From the NCBI GenBank assembly GCA_030699855.1, contig JAUYKR010000095.1:1-9890 (forward strand): DNA of 9,890 bases. The letters run 5' to 3'. The notes beneath the pieces are model-generated. The model was not told the DNA's origin. It saw nothing but the letters and a program-made list of their open reading frames with translations, and ran no database searches. Within the stretch, counting starts at the first letter, position 1, and every line of letters starts with the position of its first letter. The position numbers and the translations under genes were made by a program. The stretch comes from a bacterium. GTDB lineage: Bacteria > Patescibacteriota > Gracilibacteria > JAUYGZ01. This document shows, piece by piece, positions 1-5,655 of this stretch.

Positions 1-62
1 CCTTCCCGCCGCATGGTCTCGATCAAGACCGCGATGTGCATTTCGCCTCGTCCGTAGACCTA
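1..62 (-). pseudogene. typA: Continuation of typA frame after the in-frame TAG, cut by window edge
   Basis: Reading on in the same frame past the TAG at 60-62 gives VYGRGEMHIAVLIETMRRE. This is the conserved TypA/EF-G-like stretch (family form V-S-GRGELHL-x-ILIE-x-MRREG) with no gap or frameshift. The stop therefore replaces one residue in an otherwise continuous protein. The residue before the V of this motif is often K, R, Q or T in relatives, and AAG (K) or CAG (Q) is one base away from TAG. A real nonsense mutation, a base-call or assembly error, or stop-codon readthrough would all look like this. The rest of the gene is outside the window. Confidence 0.8.
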
Positions 63-1124
63 CATGGTCTCGGCGGTATCGGAACATTTGATTTTCAGGC
101 CCACGTTTGTTTCCATCTCTTTTTCCAGGCGGGCTTTCAAATGCCGGCTGGTCACATACTCGCCTTCGCGTCCGGCAAAAGGGGAATCATTGACCATAAA
201 ATCAATGGCCAGGGCCGGCGGGTCAACTTTGATGGCCGGCAAGGGTTCGGACTTGGCATCGGTGGTAATGGTCTCGCCCACATAGATGTCGGGAATTCCC
301 GCCAGAGCCACGATGTCTCCCGCGGTTGCTTCTTCGATTTCCTGTCGTTCCATGCCTTCGTAGCTATACAGTTTAGAAATTTTACCGCTGCGGGATTCTC
401 CCGTGGGTGTCAGCACGGTCACGGTCTGATTCACTTTCGCCGTGCCCTCGTAAACCCGACCGATGGCCATGCGTCCCAAAAAGTTATCGTAGCCCAGGGT
501 GGCCGGCTGCATGCGAAAGGGTTTATCCGTATTGCCTCCGGCTTTGGGAACGTGTTCGAGGAGGAAATCCAGAAAAGGGGTAATGTTTTTTCTTTCGTCT
601 GTTAGATTGCGGATAGCAATGCCCTCGCGGGCGATGGCGTAGATGTAGGGGAAGTCCAGCTGAGCGTCGCTGGCTCCCAGGCTGGCGAACAGGTCGAAGG
701 TCAGGTTGACGACCTCATCGGGTCTGGCCGTGTTTTTGTCTATTTTATTTACTACCACCAGCACCTTGTGTCCGAGCGCGAGCGATTTTCTCAGCACAAA
801 CTTCGTCTGTGGCATGGGGCCTTCGTAGGCGTCCACCACCAGAATTACCGCATCTACCGTTCGCAGTACTCGCTCCACTTCCGAGCCGAAGTCGGCATGG
901 CCGGGAGTGTCCACGATGTTGATTTTGGCACCCTTGTAGCGAATAGAGGCGTTTTTGGCATAAATCGTAATGCCACGCTCCTTCTCCTGATCGTTGCTGT
1001 CCATGGCTCGAACTTCCAGTTCCTTACGGGTGTCAAAAGTCGCGCTAGCCTTCAGCAGAGCATCCACCAGGGTTGTTTTTCCGTGGTCAACGTGGGCGAC
1101 AATGGCGATATTGTAGATATCCAT
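60..1124 (-). CDS. typA: Translational GTPase TypA/BipA, N-terminal part ending at a premature TAG
   Basis: This is the N-terminal 354 residues of the ribosome-binding GTPase TypA (BipA), an EF-G-like translation factor that acts on the 70S ribosome or in 50S assembly, usually under stress. The G domain is intact: P-loop AHVDHGKTT at residues 10-18, ERGITI at 49-54, DTPGH at 72-76 and NKID at 126-129. The beta-barrel domain II follows from about residue 200 (FLGRMAIGR at 215-223), then the start of domain III (GREGEYVTSRHLKARLEKE). TypA is normally about 600 residues. Here a TAG at 60-62 stops the frame, although the same frame continues with family sequence to the window edge. The ATG at 1124 gives the canonical start (MDIYNIAIVAHVDHGKTT). 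No Shine-Dalgarno is visible, but a good sigma-70 promoter lies just upstream. The identity is certain; whether the gene is functional is not. Confidence 0.93.
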   Translation of the reverse strand: MDIYNIAIVAHVDHGKTTLVDALLKASATFDTRKELEVRAMDSNDQEKERGITIYAKNASIRYKGAKINIVDTPGHADFGSEVERVLRTVDAVILVVDAYEGPMPQTKFVLRKSLALGHKVLVVVNKIDKNTARPDEVVNLTFDLFASLGASDAQLDFPYIYAIAREGIAIRNLTDERKNITPFLDFLLEHVPKAGGNTDKPFRMQPATLGYDNFLGRMAIGRVYEGTAKVNQTVTVLTPTGESRSGKISKLYSYEGMERQEIEEATAGDIVALAGIPDIYVGETITTDAKSEPLPAIKVDPPALAIDFMVNDSPFAGREGEYVTSRHLKARLEKEMETNVGLKIKCSDTAETM

Positions 1125-1151
1125 AAACGAGCCAGAATTTCTCTTCGGCCC

Positions 1152-1180
1152 AGTGTAGCCTAGATAGAGCCAGGATTCAA
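1152..1180 (-). promoter_or_regulatory. Predicted sigma-70 promoter of typA
   Basis: On the minus strand a TTGAAT -35 (1175-1180) and a TACACT -10 (1152-1157) are separated by exactly 17 bases. Transcription would start near 1145, about 20 bases before the typA ATG at 1124. The promoter fills the 69-base gap behind the GNAT gene, so typA can be transcribed independently of it. This call is from sequence match only. Confidence 0.55.
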
Positions 1181-1193
1181 GCGTTTAGGGGTG

Positions 1194-1718
1194 TTATGTG
1201 AGGTTGAGATTCTTAAGATCGATGTACATGATGCTCAAGTCTTTCTGTTTACCCCTCTTTATTCCTGAATCTACAAATCCATTGTGAAGGTAGAATTGGA
1301 CTGCTTGTTTCATGGAGTCAACAATGAGGAAACGAATAGGCACAATTTCACGCACATCAAGAGCGATCGTCGCGACTTTTTTAAGTACAGTTGTTCCAAT
1401 GCCCATTCCTCGCATGGATTGGCAGATCAGCAGCCTTCCCAGCTTTATGGCAGGATGAGGGAATGGAGCGAATCGGTCATTTTTCTGAAGGTGTGAGGCA
1501 TTAATTTCAGAAACGGCGTAAGCGAAATATCCGACAAGTTCCTCTTCATGAAAAACATTAATCACCTTTGAGATCGATTCTTCGCAATAGTGCTGAGCGT
1601 CGGTGTTGTAGAAATCAATCAGGTCACGGTCTTCTTCTTTGTACTCAAAATCAACTGGCAGAATTTCTCCAGAGTAATCTCGAAAATAGAGCTGAAGACT
1701 CTCAATTTCTTTTTTCAT
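1194..1718 (-). CDS. GNAT family N-acetyltransferase
   Basis: This 174-residue protein is a Gcn5-related N-acetyltransferase that transfers acetyl from acetyl-CoA to an unidentified amine. Motif A is clear: LGRLLIC (residues 93-99) leads into the pyrophosphate-binding loop R103-G-M-G-I-G108. The motif B region FYLHNGF at 142-148 carries Tyr143, the position of the usual general acid. The pattern of small size, a GRLxI strand, R-x-x-G-x-G, IRFLIVD and FYxxNGF resembles stand-alone GNATs that include the TacT/AtaT-type toxins, but it is not diagnostic of one. A 54-codon ORF ends 18 bases upstream and shares the only good promoter. AT content is higher than in typA, and there is no Shine-Dalgarno before ATG 1718. 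The fold assignment is secure; the substrate is unknown. Confidence 0.85.
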   Translation of the reverse strand: MKKEIESLQLYFRDYSGEILPVDFEYKEEDRDLIDFYNTDAQHYCEESISKVINVFHEEELVGYFAYAVSEINASHLQKNDRFAPFPHPAIKLGRLLICQSMRGMGIGTTVLKKVATIALDVREIVPIRFLIVDSMKQAVQFYLHNGFVDSGIKRGKQKDLSIMYIDLKNLNLT

Positions 1719-1736
1719 GTTTAATACACTTATTCA

Positions 1737-1901
1737 TCATCGCTGTCGTAATTTCTTCGCTGCGTCAAAAAGAGCTTGTTGTTTTTTTAACACAACCACA
1801 CCGGGTTTCTTTGAAATAGATGCCGTAAACTGTCTTGTTTCAGCCGCATTCAGGTGCAATGGTTTCAGCCATTCCAAACTTTTTTTGATCTGTTGACCCA
1901 T
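1737..1901 (-). CDS. Small hypothetical protein (54 aa) upstream of GNAT gene
   Basis: An ATG at 1901 opens a 54-codon frame starting MGQQIKKSLEWLKPLHLN, ending in tandem TGA stops at 1737-1739 and 1734-1736, 18 bases before the GNAT start. The product is basic (many K and R) and Gln-rich, has a Trp, and ends in a likely helix (QALFDAAKKLRQR). It has no membrane segment. It lies 14 bases downstream of the predicted start of transcription of a strong promoter and would be the first gene of a two-gene transcript. I do not recognise the family. The position before a GNAT enzyme and the basic C-terminal helix allow the idea of an antitoxin or a remnant of one, but no ribbon-helix-helix motif is evident. 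It could equally be a chance ORF in a leader. Confidence 0.4.
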   Translation of the reverse strand: MGQQIKKSLEWLKPLHLNAAETRQFTASISKKPGVVVLKKQQALFDAAKKLRQR

Positions 1902-1921
1902 TTGAGTATGAAGATGTTTAC

Positions 1922-1950
1922 ATGGTAGTACGGTGGGCTAGTGTTGTCAA
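1922..1950 (-). promoter_or_regulatory. Predicted sigma-70 promoter of the 54-aa ORF and GNAT gene
   Basis: On the minus strand there is a perfect TTGACA -35 (1945-1950), a 17-base spacer and a TACCAT -10 (1922-1927). Transcription would begin near 1915, about 14 bases before the small ORF's ATG at 1901. No other comparable promoter is seen between the FAD gene stop (1959) and the GNAT start (1718), so the two ORFs probably share this one. Confidence 0.55.
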
Positions 1951-1958
1951 ATCAAATT

Positions 1959-3281
1959 TTAGATAGGTTTTTTGTGGAAGCTCGTCTCCTTCTTTGTCTG
2001 GCGTATCATGTCCAGCAGCAGAAACCAGCTGTACTTGAGGAGATGAAGGATACTTCCCGGGCGCACAATCACCCAAAATAAGCTACTGTTTCTGTCTTTG
2101 CTGTCACAAAATTGATGCAGAAACGATTCCTTTTGCCTGGCGATGATGTCGAAAAGGGCCTCGAAGGTACGGTTTGATTTCATCTTATTCCAGAGCAAGC
2201 GATAGAGCTGCTGCTTGCGGTAGTAGGTCATCAGTGATTTGTATGTCTGGATGCGTGGATAAAATTCCGACAGTGCCCTTGCGTTTCCCTCCAGGTGTTC
2301 CGGAATAATCTCGGCGGCCACTTTCGCCGAGACGACCGCGCCTTTAATTCCATCGGCGGCAAACGCTCCGCACAAGCCGGCGGCATCGCCAATCAGGAGT
2401 GTGTGTTTGTCCGAGACATTTCGCAACGGTCCCCCAATGGGGATGAGGCTGCCGAAGGTGAGGATCTCTTCAGTTCCTTGTTCGATCCGGATCATGTTTT
2501 TTTCCTGGAGGGTGGCAATAAACTGATTGATTTTCTCCAAATCTTTGATGTCCTTTTTCAGTTTTGCCAGACCTAAGCGGAACGCTGGCTTTCCCTTTAC
2601 GATTGTCGGAGATAGCCAGCCTCCATAGCCAAGTGAAAATGCTCCGAACCAGAAGTGATACACGGTGTTTTTTGGATGTTCTCCCAGGGTGATGTCTCCG
2701 AAAAAAACTTTTTCCAAACCGGCAAGAAACTTGGTGTTTTGTGACAAATGCTGATTTTTTTTGGCCACTTGCGAGTGCGAGCCGTCCGCCCCCACCATGA
2801 ATCGTACTCTTACCAGCTTTTGTTCTCCATTTTGTTGATACCGTATTTCCACGGGATATTTTTGTTCCCGATCAACATTCACATCGGAGAAGGTGGCTCT
2901 GAGTTGAAGAGTTACGTTGTTTGGTAAGGTTTCCGACATGTGCTGAACGAGCTCCGGCGTGTCGGTCGAATAAATCCATGGCTCTTTGGTATGGGAAAAA
3001 AACATTTTTTTATAATCGGGAGCGACCACCCCAATCGTGGTAATTCGATTGGGAATAAAGCGATCCACATTCGTGAAACTTGCCAGCATGTCTCGTGTCG
3101 CCTGGGTGACCAGGCCTGTTGATTCAACGTAGTAGTTAAGTGCTGGTTTTTTGTCGATCACCAATACCCGGTAGTGTGGTGGTAAATGATGAGCCAGGGT
3201 TAATCCGGCAAAGCTGGCGCCGATGTTGATGATGTCGTAATGATCCTGATGCATGTGAAAAGGTTTTGTTATGACGCTCAT
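1959..3281 (-). CDS. FAD-dependent oxidoreductase, geranylgeranyl reductase-like
   Basis: This 440-residue flavoprotein belongs to the geranylgeranyl reductase / p-hydroxybenzoate hydroxylase superfamily. The N-terminal Rossmann strand YDIINIGASFAGL (15-27) binds the ADP part of FAD; the glycine loop reads G-A-S-F-A-G rather than G-x-G-x-x-G. VGADGSHS (163-170) and the second FAD motif IGDAAGLCGAFAADGIKGA (297-315) are typical. HFWFGAFSLGYGGWLSP (209-225) matches the substrate-cavity region of GGR proteins. The C-terminal part has a hydrophobic stretch (FWVIVRPGSILHLLKYSWFL, about 402-421) that suggests membrane or lipid contact. A reduced isoprenoid or another lipid is the likely substrate, but this is not proven. 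The start could be M1 (3281) or M10. There is no clear Shine-Dalgarno. It ends 58 bases before the 54-aa ORF begins and follows the BRO gene by 62 bases, so its operon membership is uncertain. Confidence 0.85.
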   Translation of the reverse strand: MSVITKPFHMHQDHYDIINIGASFAGLTLAHHLPPHYRVLVIDKKPALNYYVESTGLVTQATRDMLASFTNVDRFIPNRITTIGVVAPDYKKMFFSHTKEPWIYSTDTPELVQHMSETLPNNVTLQLRATFSDVNVDREQKYPVEIRYQQNGEQKLVRVRFMVGADGSHSQVAKKNQHLSQNTKFLAGLEKVFFGDITLGEHPKNTVYHFWFGAFSLGYGGWLSPTIVKGKPAFRLGLAKLKKDIKDLEKINQFIATLQEKNMIRIEQGTEEILTFGSLIPIGGPLRNVSDKHTLLIGDAAGLCGAFAADGIKGAVVSAKVAAEIIPEHLEGNARALSEFYPRIQTYKSLMTYYRKQQLYRLLWNKMKSNRTFEALFDIIARQKESFLHQFCDSKDRNSSLFWVIVRPGSILHLLKYSWFLLLDMIRQTKKETSFHKKPI

Positions 3282-3343
3282 TTATCATCGCTGTCGTCAC
3301 TTCATTTATTTTCACTCTTTTTCCCTGGTAATCAAAGAAATAG

Positions 3344-4192
3344 TTACTTTTTCTTAGGCCTTTCGATACTTTTGTTTCCTCTTTTCTCCAAATAATTTTT
3401 TCCGGTTACCACTTTCTTCCCTGTTTTTTCCTCCAGTTCCACTCTCGCTTTCTTGGCAATTCCTCCGCCGATGATCCCAGCTGTTTTATTTTCTGGCATT
3501 CCCACTGCCTCCATCTTTTCTGCGACATGACGGGTAGACATCTCCGCCAGGGCAGTAAAGATCAACTCGGCTTCGTTCATGTGATCGCGGAGATTGTGGT
3601 TTTTGAGGCCTTTGAGTTTTTTGTGTTCCTTTACCGATACCTCAGCCCACTCCCGATGAATGAGGTTGGTGAGAATGGCGAATTCTTGTCCTGCTGAGAT
3701 GCCGTGTGTACCCCAATAATCCGTCAGCTTATTTCTCGTTTCCTGTCCCATCATTCGCTGCTGAATCCACTGCCCACTTCTCCCTAATTCTTTCCAGTTT
3801 TTTCTGGCTCTTTGAAGCGACTGCTCAGGATCAGCGATTTCCTGGATTCGCTCATGGCCTACTTTTGCCAGCCAGAGCTTGATTGGCTCGGCTTTTGGGC
3901 TGGGAACGGATTGGACAAGGCGGAGCAAAGTTTCCACGTCGGCAACGTCAGTAAAGCGCATTTTTCCGTCTTCAGCCTCTAATTTCAACTGGTGACAATT
4001 TGTCACCAGTTGACTTCCTTCTTTTTTTAATCGCTCACTTAACTTGTTCCAGTACTTTCTGGCAGTTAAATAGTCATTTTGCTGTGTTAAAGCACGAACG
4101 ATATCGACAATAGAGAAATACCAAGTATCTGATTTTCCGTCATAGTGTCGCCGGATCTGATAATCTTCGAAAATGGCAAGAGTGTTGTCCAT
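3344..4192 (-). CDS. BRO-N domain protein, phage antirepressor-like
   Basis: This 282-residue protein belongs to the BRO / phage antirepressor type. The N-terminal Bro-N domain (about 1-115) starts LAIFEDYQIRRHYD and W-Y-F-S-I-V-D-I-V-R-A-L, and includes the characteristic SQLVTNCHQLKL (60-71), MRFTDVADVETLLRLVQSVPSPKAEPIKLWLA and VGHERIQEI. Such domains bind DNA in phage and viral antirepressors. The C-terminal half (about 125-282) is a conserved but uncharacterised region rich in K and E, ending in a basic tail (SIERPKKK). It lies directly downstream of dinD, 45 bases after its stop and in the same reading frame, so the two are probably co-transcribed. Both are typical accessory or prophage-derived genes. 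Its own coding sequence contains a perfect 13-base-arm palindrome. Function beyond DNA binding is unknown. Confidence 0.85.
   Translation of the reverse strand: MDNTLAIFEDYQIRRHYDGKSDTWYFSIVDIVRALTQQNDYLTARKYWNKLSERLKKEGSQLVTNCHQLKLEAEDGKMRFTDVADVETLLRLVQSVPSPKAEPIKLWLAKVGHERIQEIADPEQSLQRARKNWKELGRSGQWIQQRMMGQETRNKLTDYWGTHGISAGQEFAILTNLIHREWAEVSVKEHKKLKGLKNHNLRDHMNEAELIFTALAEMSTRHVAEKMEAVGMPENKTAGIIGGGIAKKARVELEEKTGKKVVTGKNYLEKRGNKSIERPKKK
3985..4013. repeat. Perfect inverted repeat, 13-bp arms and 3-nt loop, inside the BRO gene
   Basis: The arms TCAACTGGTGACA (3985-3997) and TGTCACCAGTTGA (4001-4013) are exact reverse complements around the loop ATT. On the coding strand the palindrome encodes the conserved SQLVTNCHQL motif of the Bro-N domain. 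It could form a strong hairpin in the mRNA or serve as a dyad protein-binding site. Confidence 0.9.
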
Positions 4193-4237
4193 GGGAGCTA
4201 GATAAGTAATATTTAACGTAAAATACAGGATGAAGCA

Positions 4238-5083
4238 CTACGGGGTATTCAGTACTTTTGGATTTTTCAGGTTAACTTTTGCCTGAGTGTGCAATTTTCG
4301 CTCCACTTTCTTCACATCTTCTTCAGGTGAAAGATTTTCCGGTCTGATCCCTCGTTCCAGCAGGGTTTTCCTCACGCTCTTATGATTCGTTTCGTGTTCG
4401 TATGAGATATCAGACTCCCTTTTAAGGGCCTTTTCCTTGCTGTTAAAAATCGTGATTTCCGTGGCAAAGTCCTTCGCTTTCAGAATAATGGTGGGTGCGA
4501 AATCGGCTAAAGCTCTGCTCTTGGGCACGCCCCAGCGGTGCTTCATGTTCTCGGTGGTGTATCCAAACAGAGCTTTGTCACCCTTGCTGCGAATAATGCC
4601 GAAGTTTTTGTCAGACCCGGTTTGCTGAAAGATGACACTGGAGAGTTCTTTTTCGGTTTCGCTGAGTTTCTTTCGGGCGGAGACTCGCTCTGATTCGAGA
4701 AGTCGTTGTTCGATCAGTTCATATTTTCTGGTTTGTATGGCGAAGTAGGTTTGGGCAAAGGCGATTGCTTCTTTTCTCGGGTCGCCATTTTGAGCGATCA
4801 GGTAACAAGCGTAGCGGGTCAGCATCAGGTCGGCGATCGTTTTTTCGGCTCCCTTGGGCATTTTGATCGTTTTCCCGACGTCGGCAAAATGATCTGAAAT
4901 AACCTGGCCAGACAAGTCACAAGCAGATTTCGCTTTTGAAAGTACCTCAACAAAATTGTCCCACTTGGCGTAATCGAGAAGAGTTTGGATATCGCGAGCA
5001 AACCAAAATTCAATGCCTTCCGTGGTTCGCTGGGCGTGTGATTCGAAGTCGGTGATGAGGGACTGGATGATCTCTTTTTTCAT
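4238..5083 (-). CDS. dinD: DNA damage-inducible protein D (DinD)
   Basis: This 281-residue protein matches the DinD family along its length (E. coli DinD is 274 residues). Landmarks are IEFWFARDIQTLLDYAKWDNF (residues 24-44), ISDHFADVGKTIKMPKGAEKTIADLMLTRYACYLIAQNGDPRKEAIAFAQTYFAIQTRK (about 62-119; conserved RYACYL and AQTYFA), then DKNFGIIRSKGDKALFGYT and a basic C-terminal region. E. coli DinD is SOS-induced and reported to inhibit RecA filament activity; whether that holds here is inference. The start at ATG 5083 (MKKEIIQSL) fits the family. No Shine-Dalgarno and no convincing LexA box is visible upstream. The gene ends with TAG (4238-4240), and the frame then stays open for 15 codons into the BRO gene. 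Sharing a locus with a BRO protein suggests a mobile or prophage origin. Confidence 0.9.
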   Translation of the reverse strand: MKKEIIQSLITDFESHAQRTTEGIEFWFARDIQTLLDYAKWDNFVEVLSKAKSACDLSGQVISDHFADVGKTIKMPKGAEKTIADLMLTRYACYLIAQNGDPRKEAIAFAQTYFAIQTRKYELIEQRLLESERVSARKKLSETEKELSSVIFQQTGSDKNFGIIRSKGDKALFGYTTENMKHRWGVPKSRALADFAPTIILKAKDFATEITIFNSKEKALKRESDISYEHETNHKSVRKTLLERGIRPENLSPEEDVKKVERKLHTQAKVNLKNPKVLNTP

Positions 5084-5224
5084 GGGCTTATGTAAATAAT
5101 ACTGCTTTCAGCTTAGCAGCTCGGTTATTCAGATCAATGTATAATTGTTCAGTATTGCTTTACGGGCCGATCAATTATTTTTTTGTATTCTTTTAAAAAG
5201 GCGGCTGGGTTTAGGGGGAAATTG
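5084..5224. other. AT-rich intergenic region upstream of dinD
   Basis: About 140 bases of AT-rich, non-coding sequence separate dinD from the inverted-repeat boundary of the SemiSWEET locus. It must contain the dinD promoter, but I cannot pick a convincing -35/-10 pair. A loose CTG-like dyad near 5140-5155 does not meet a LexA box consensus. No RNA gene is visible. Confidence 0.4.
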
Positions 5225-5307
5225 GGATATGATGGCTTGTTAAGTGAGGCGAAGCCCGAGCCAGAGTGCAACGTCCCGAAGGGCTGGCGAGAGTTGATTC
5301 TTTGCCC
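5225..5307. repeat. Left arm of imperfect inverted repeat flanking the SemiSWEET gene
   Basis: Three blocks match the right arm (5619-5655) in inverted order: GGATATGA (5225-5232), GTTAAGTGA (5239-5247) and TTGATTCTTTGCCC (5294-5307). Between blocks two and three this arm carries an extra 46-base GC-rich segment (5248-5293) that the right arm lacks. It holds two small hairpins, GGCGAAGCC (5248-5256) and CCCGAAGGG (5275-5283), the second enclosed by GCCAG/CTGGC (5260-5264 with 5284-5288). In the RNA of the SemiSWEET gene these form UUC(G)-capped stem-loops directly after the stop codon. Confidence 0.7.
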
Positions 5308-5308
5308 G

Positions 5309-5563
5309 TCATACATGTTTGATTTTCAAATACAGAATCGAAACAGCGAGCACTAATCCGATTCCGTTCATTACTGCCACAGGTCCATTTTGAATTATGA
5401 CTGCGTAAGTTACCCACAAAATTAGACCAATGACATAGATGACATACCTTGATAAAGAGATGTCCCTTGTTAATTTAGTTTTCCAACTTTTTATGACCTG
5501 TGGCAGTAGCGAAAGAACGACTAATGTTCCAGCCACGTATCCAAGTATGTCGATATATTCCAT
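5309..5563 (-). CDS. SemiSWEET / PQ-loop sugar transporter
   Basis: This 84-residue membrane protein has three predicted transmembrane helices (about 5-22, 39-58 and 62-80), the size of a bacterial SemiSWEET (about 85-95 residues). These dimerise to move sugars such as sucrose or glucose down their gradient. The diagnostic PQ motif is L-L-P21-Q22-V-I-K-S-W at the end of helix 1, followed by the conserved T-R-D-I-S-L-S segment, then LILWVTYAVIIQNGPVAVMNGIGLVLAVSILYLKIK, matching helices 2 and 3. The start at ATG 5563 gives a helix almost immediately, as expected. It ends with TGA. It lies alone between the methyltransferase and dinD and is bounded on both sides by an imperfect inverted repeat. 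The family is secure; the sugar is unknown. Confidence 0.88.
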   Translation of the reverse strand: MEYIDILGYVAGTLVVLSLLPQVIKSWKTKLTRDISLSRYVIYVIGLILWVTYAVIIQNGPVAVMNGIGLVLAVSILYLKIKHV

Positions 5564-5618
5564 ATTTATTAGGATTAGTGCGAGCGTATAAAAACTTTTC
5601 TCAATTGTTTCATCTCAA

Positions 5619-5655
5619 GGGCAAAGAATCAATTTCACTTAACTCGTTCATATCC
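5619..5655. repeat. Right arm of imperfect inverted repeat flanking the SemiSWEET gene
   Basis: The blocks GGGCAAAGAATCAA (5619-5632), TCACTTAAC (5635-5643) and TCATATCC (5648-5655) are the reverse complements of the three left-arm blocks. This arm is compact (37 bases) and ends exactly against the methyltransferase stop codon (5656-5658). Confidence 0.7.

Noticed and set aside
768..1163. 131-codon plus-strand frame opposite typA
   Set aside because: It is antisense to the unambiguous G domain of TypA and has no protein-like motifs.
1733..3297. 14-base direct repeat ATCATCGCTGTCGT just upstream of two minus-strand genes (1736-1749 and 3284-3297)
   Set aside because: A single 14-base match in about 10 kb is not improbable by chance, the flanks diverge, and one copy overlaps the end of the small ORF. 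It is too weak to call a regulatory repeat.
5130..5160. Possible LexA/SOS box upstream of dinD
   Set aside because: On the minus strand CTGA-N8-ACAT only partly matches CTGT-N8-ACAG, and no CGAAC-N4-GTTCG form is present. SOS control cannot be claimed from sequence.
5239..5307. Integron attC-like site next to the SemiSWEET gene
   Set aside because: GTTAAGT fits one core-site consensus, but the partner site is not in the required opposite orientation (the other end is GTTGATT) and the internal L-box layout is absent.
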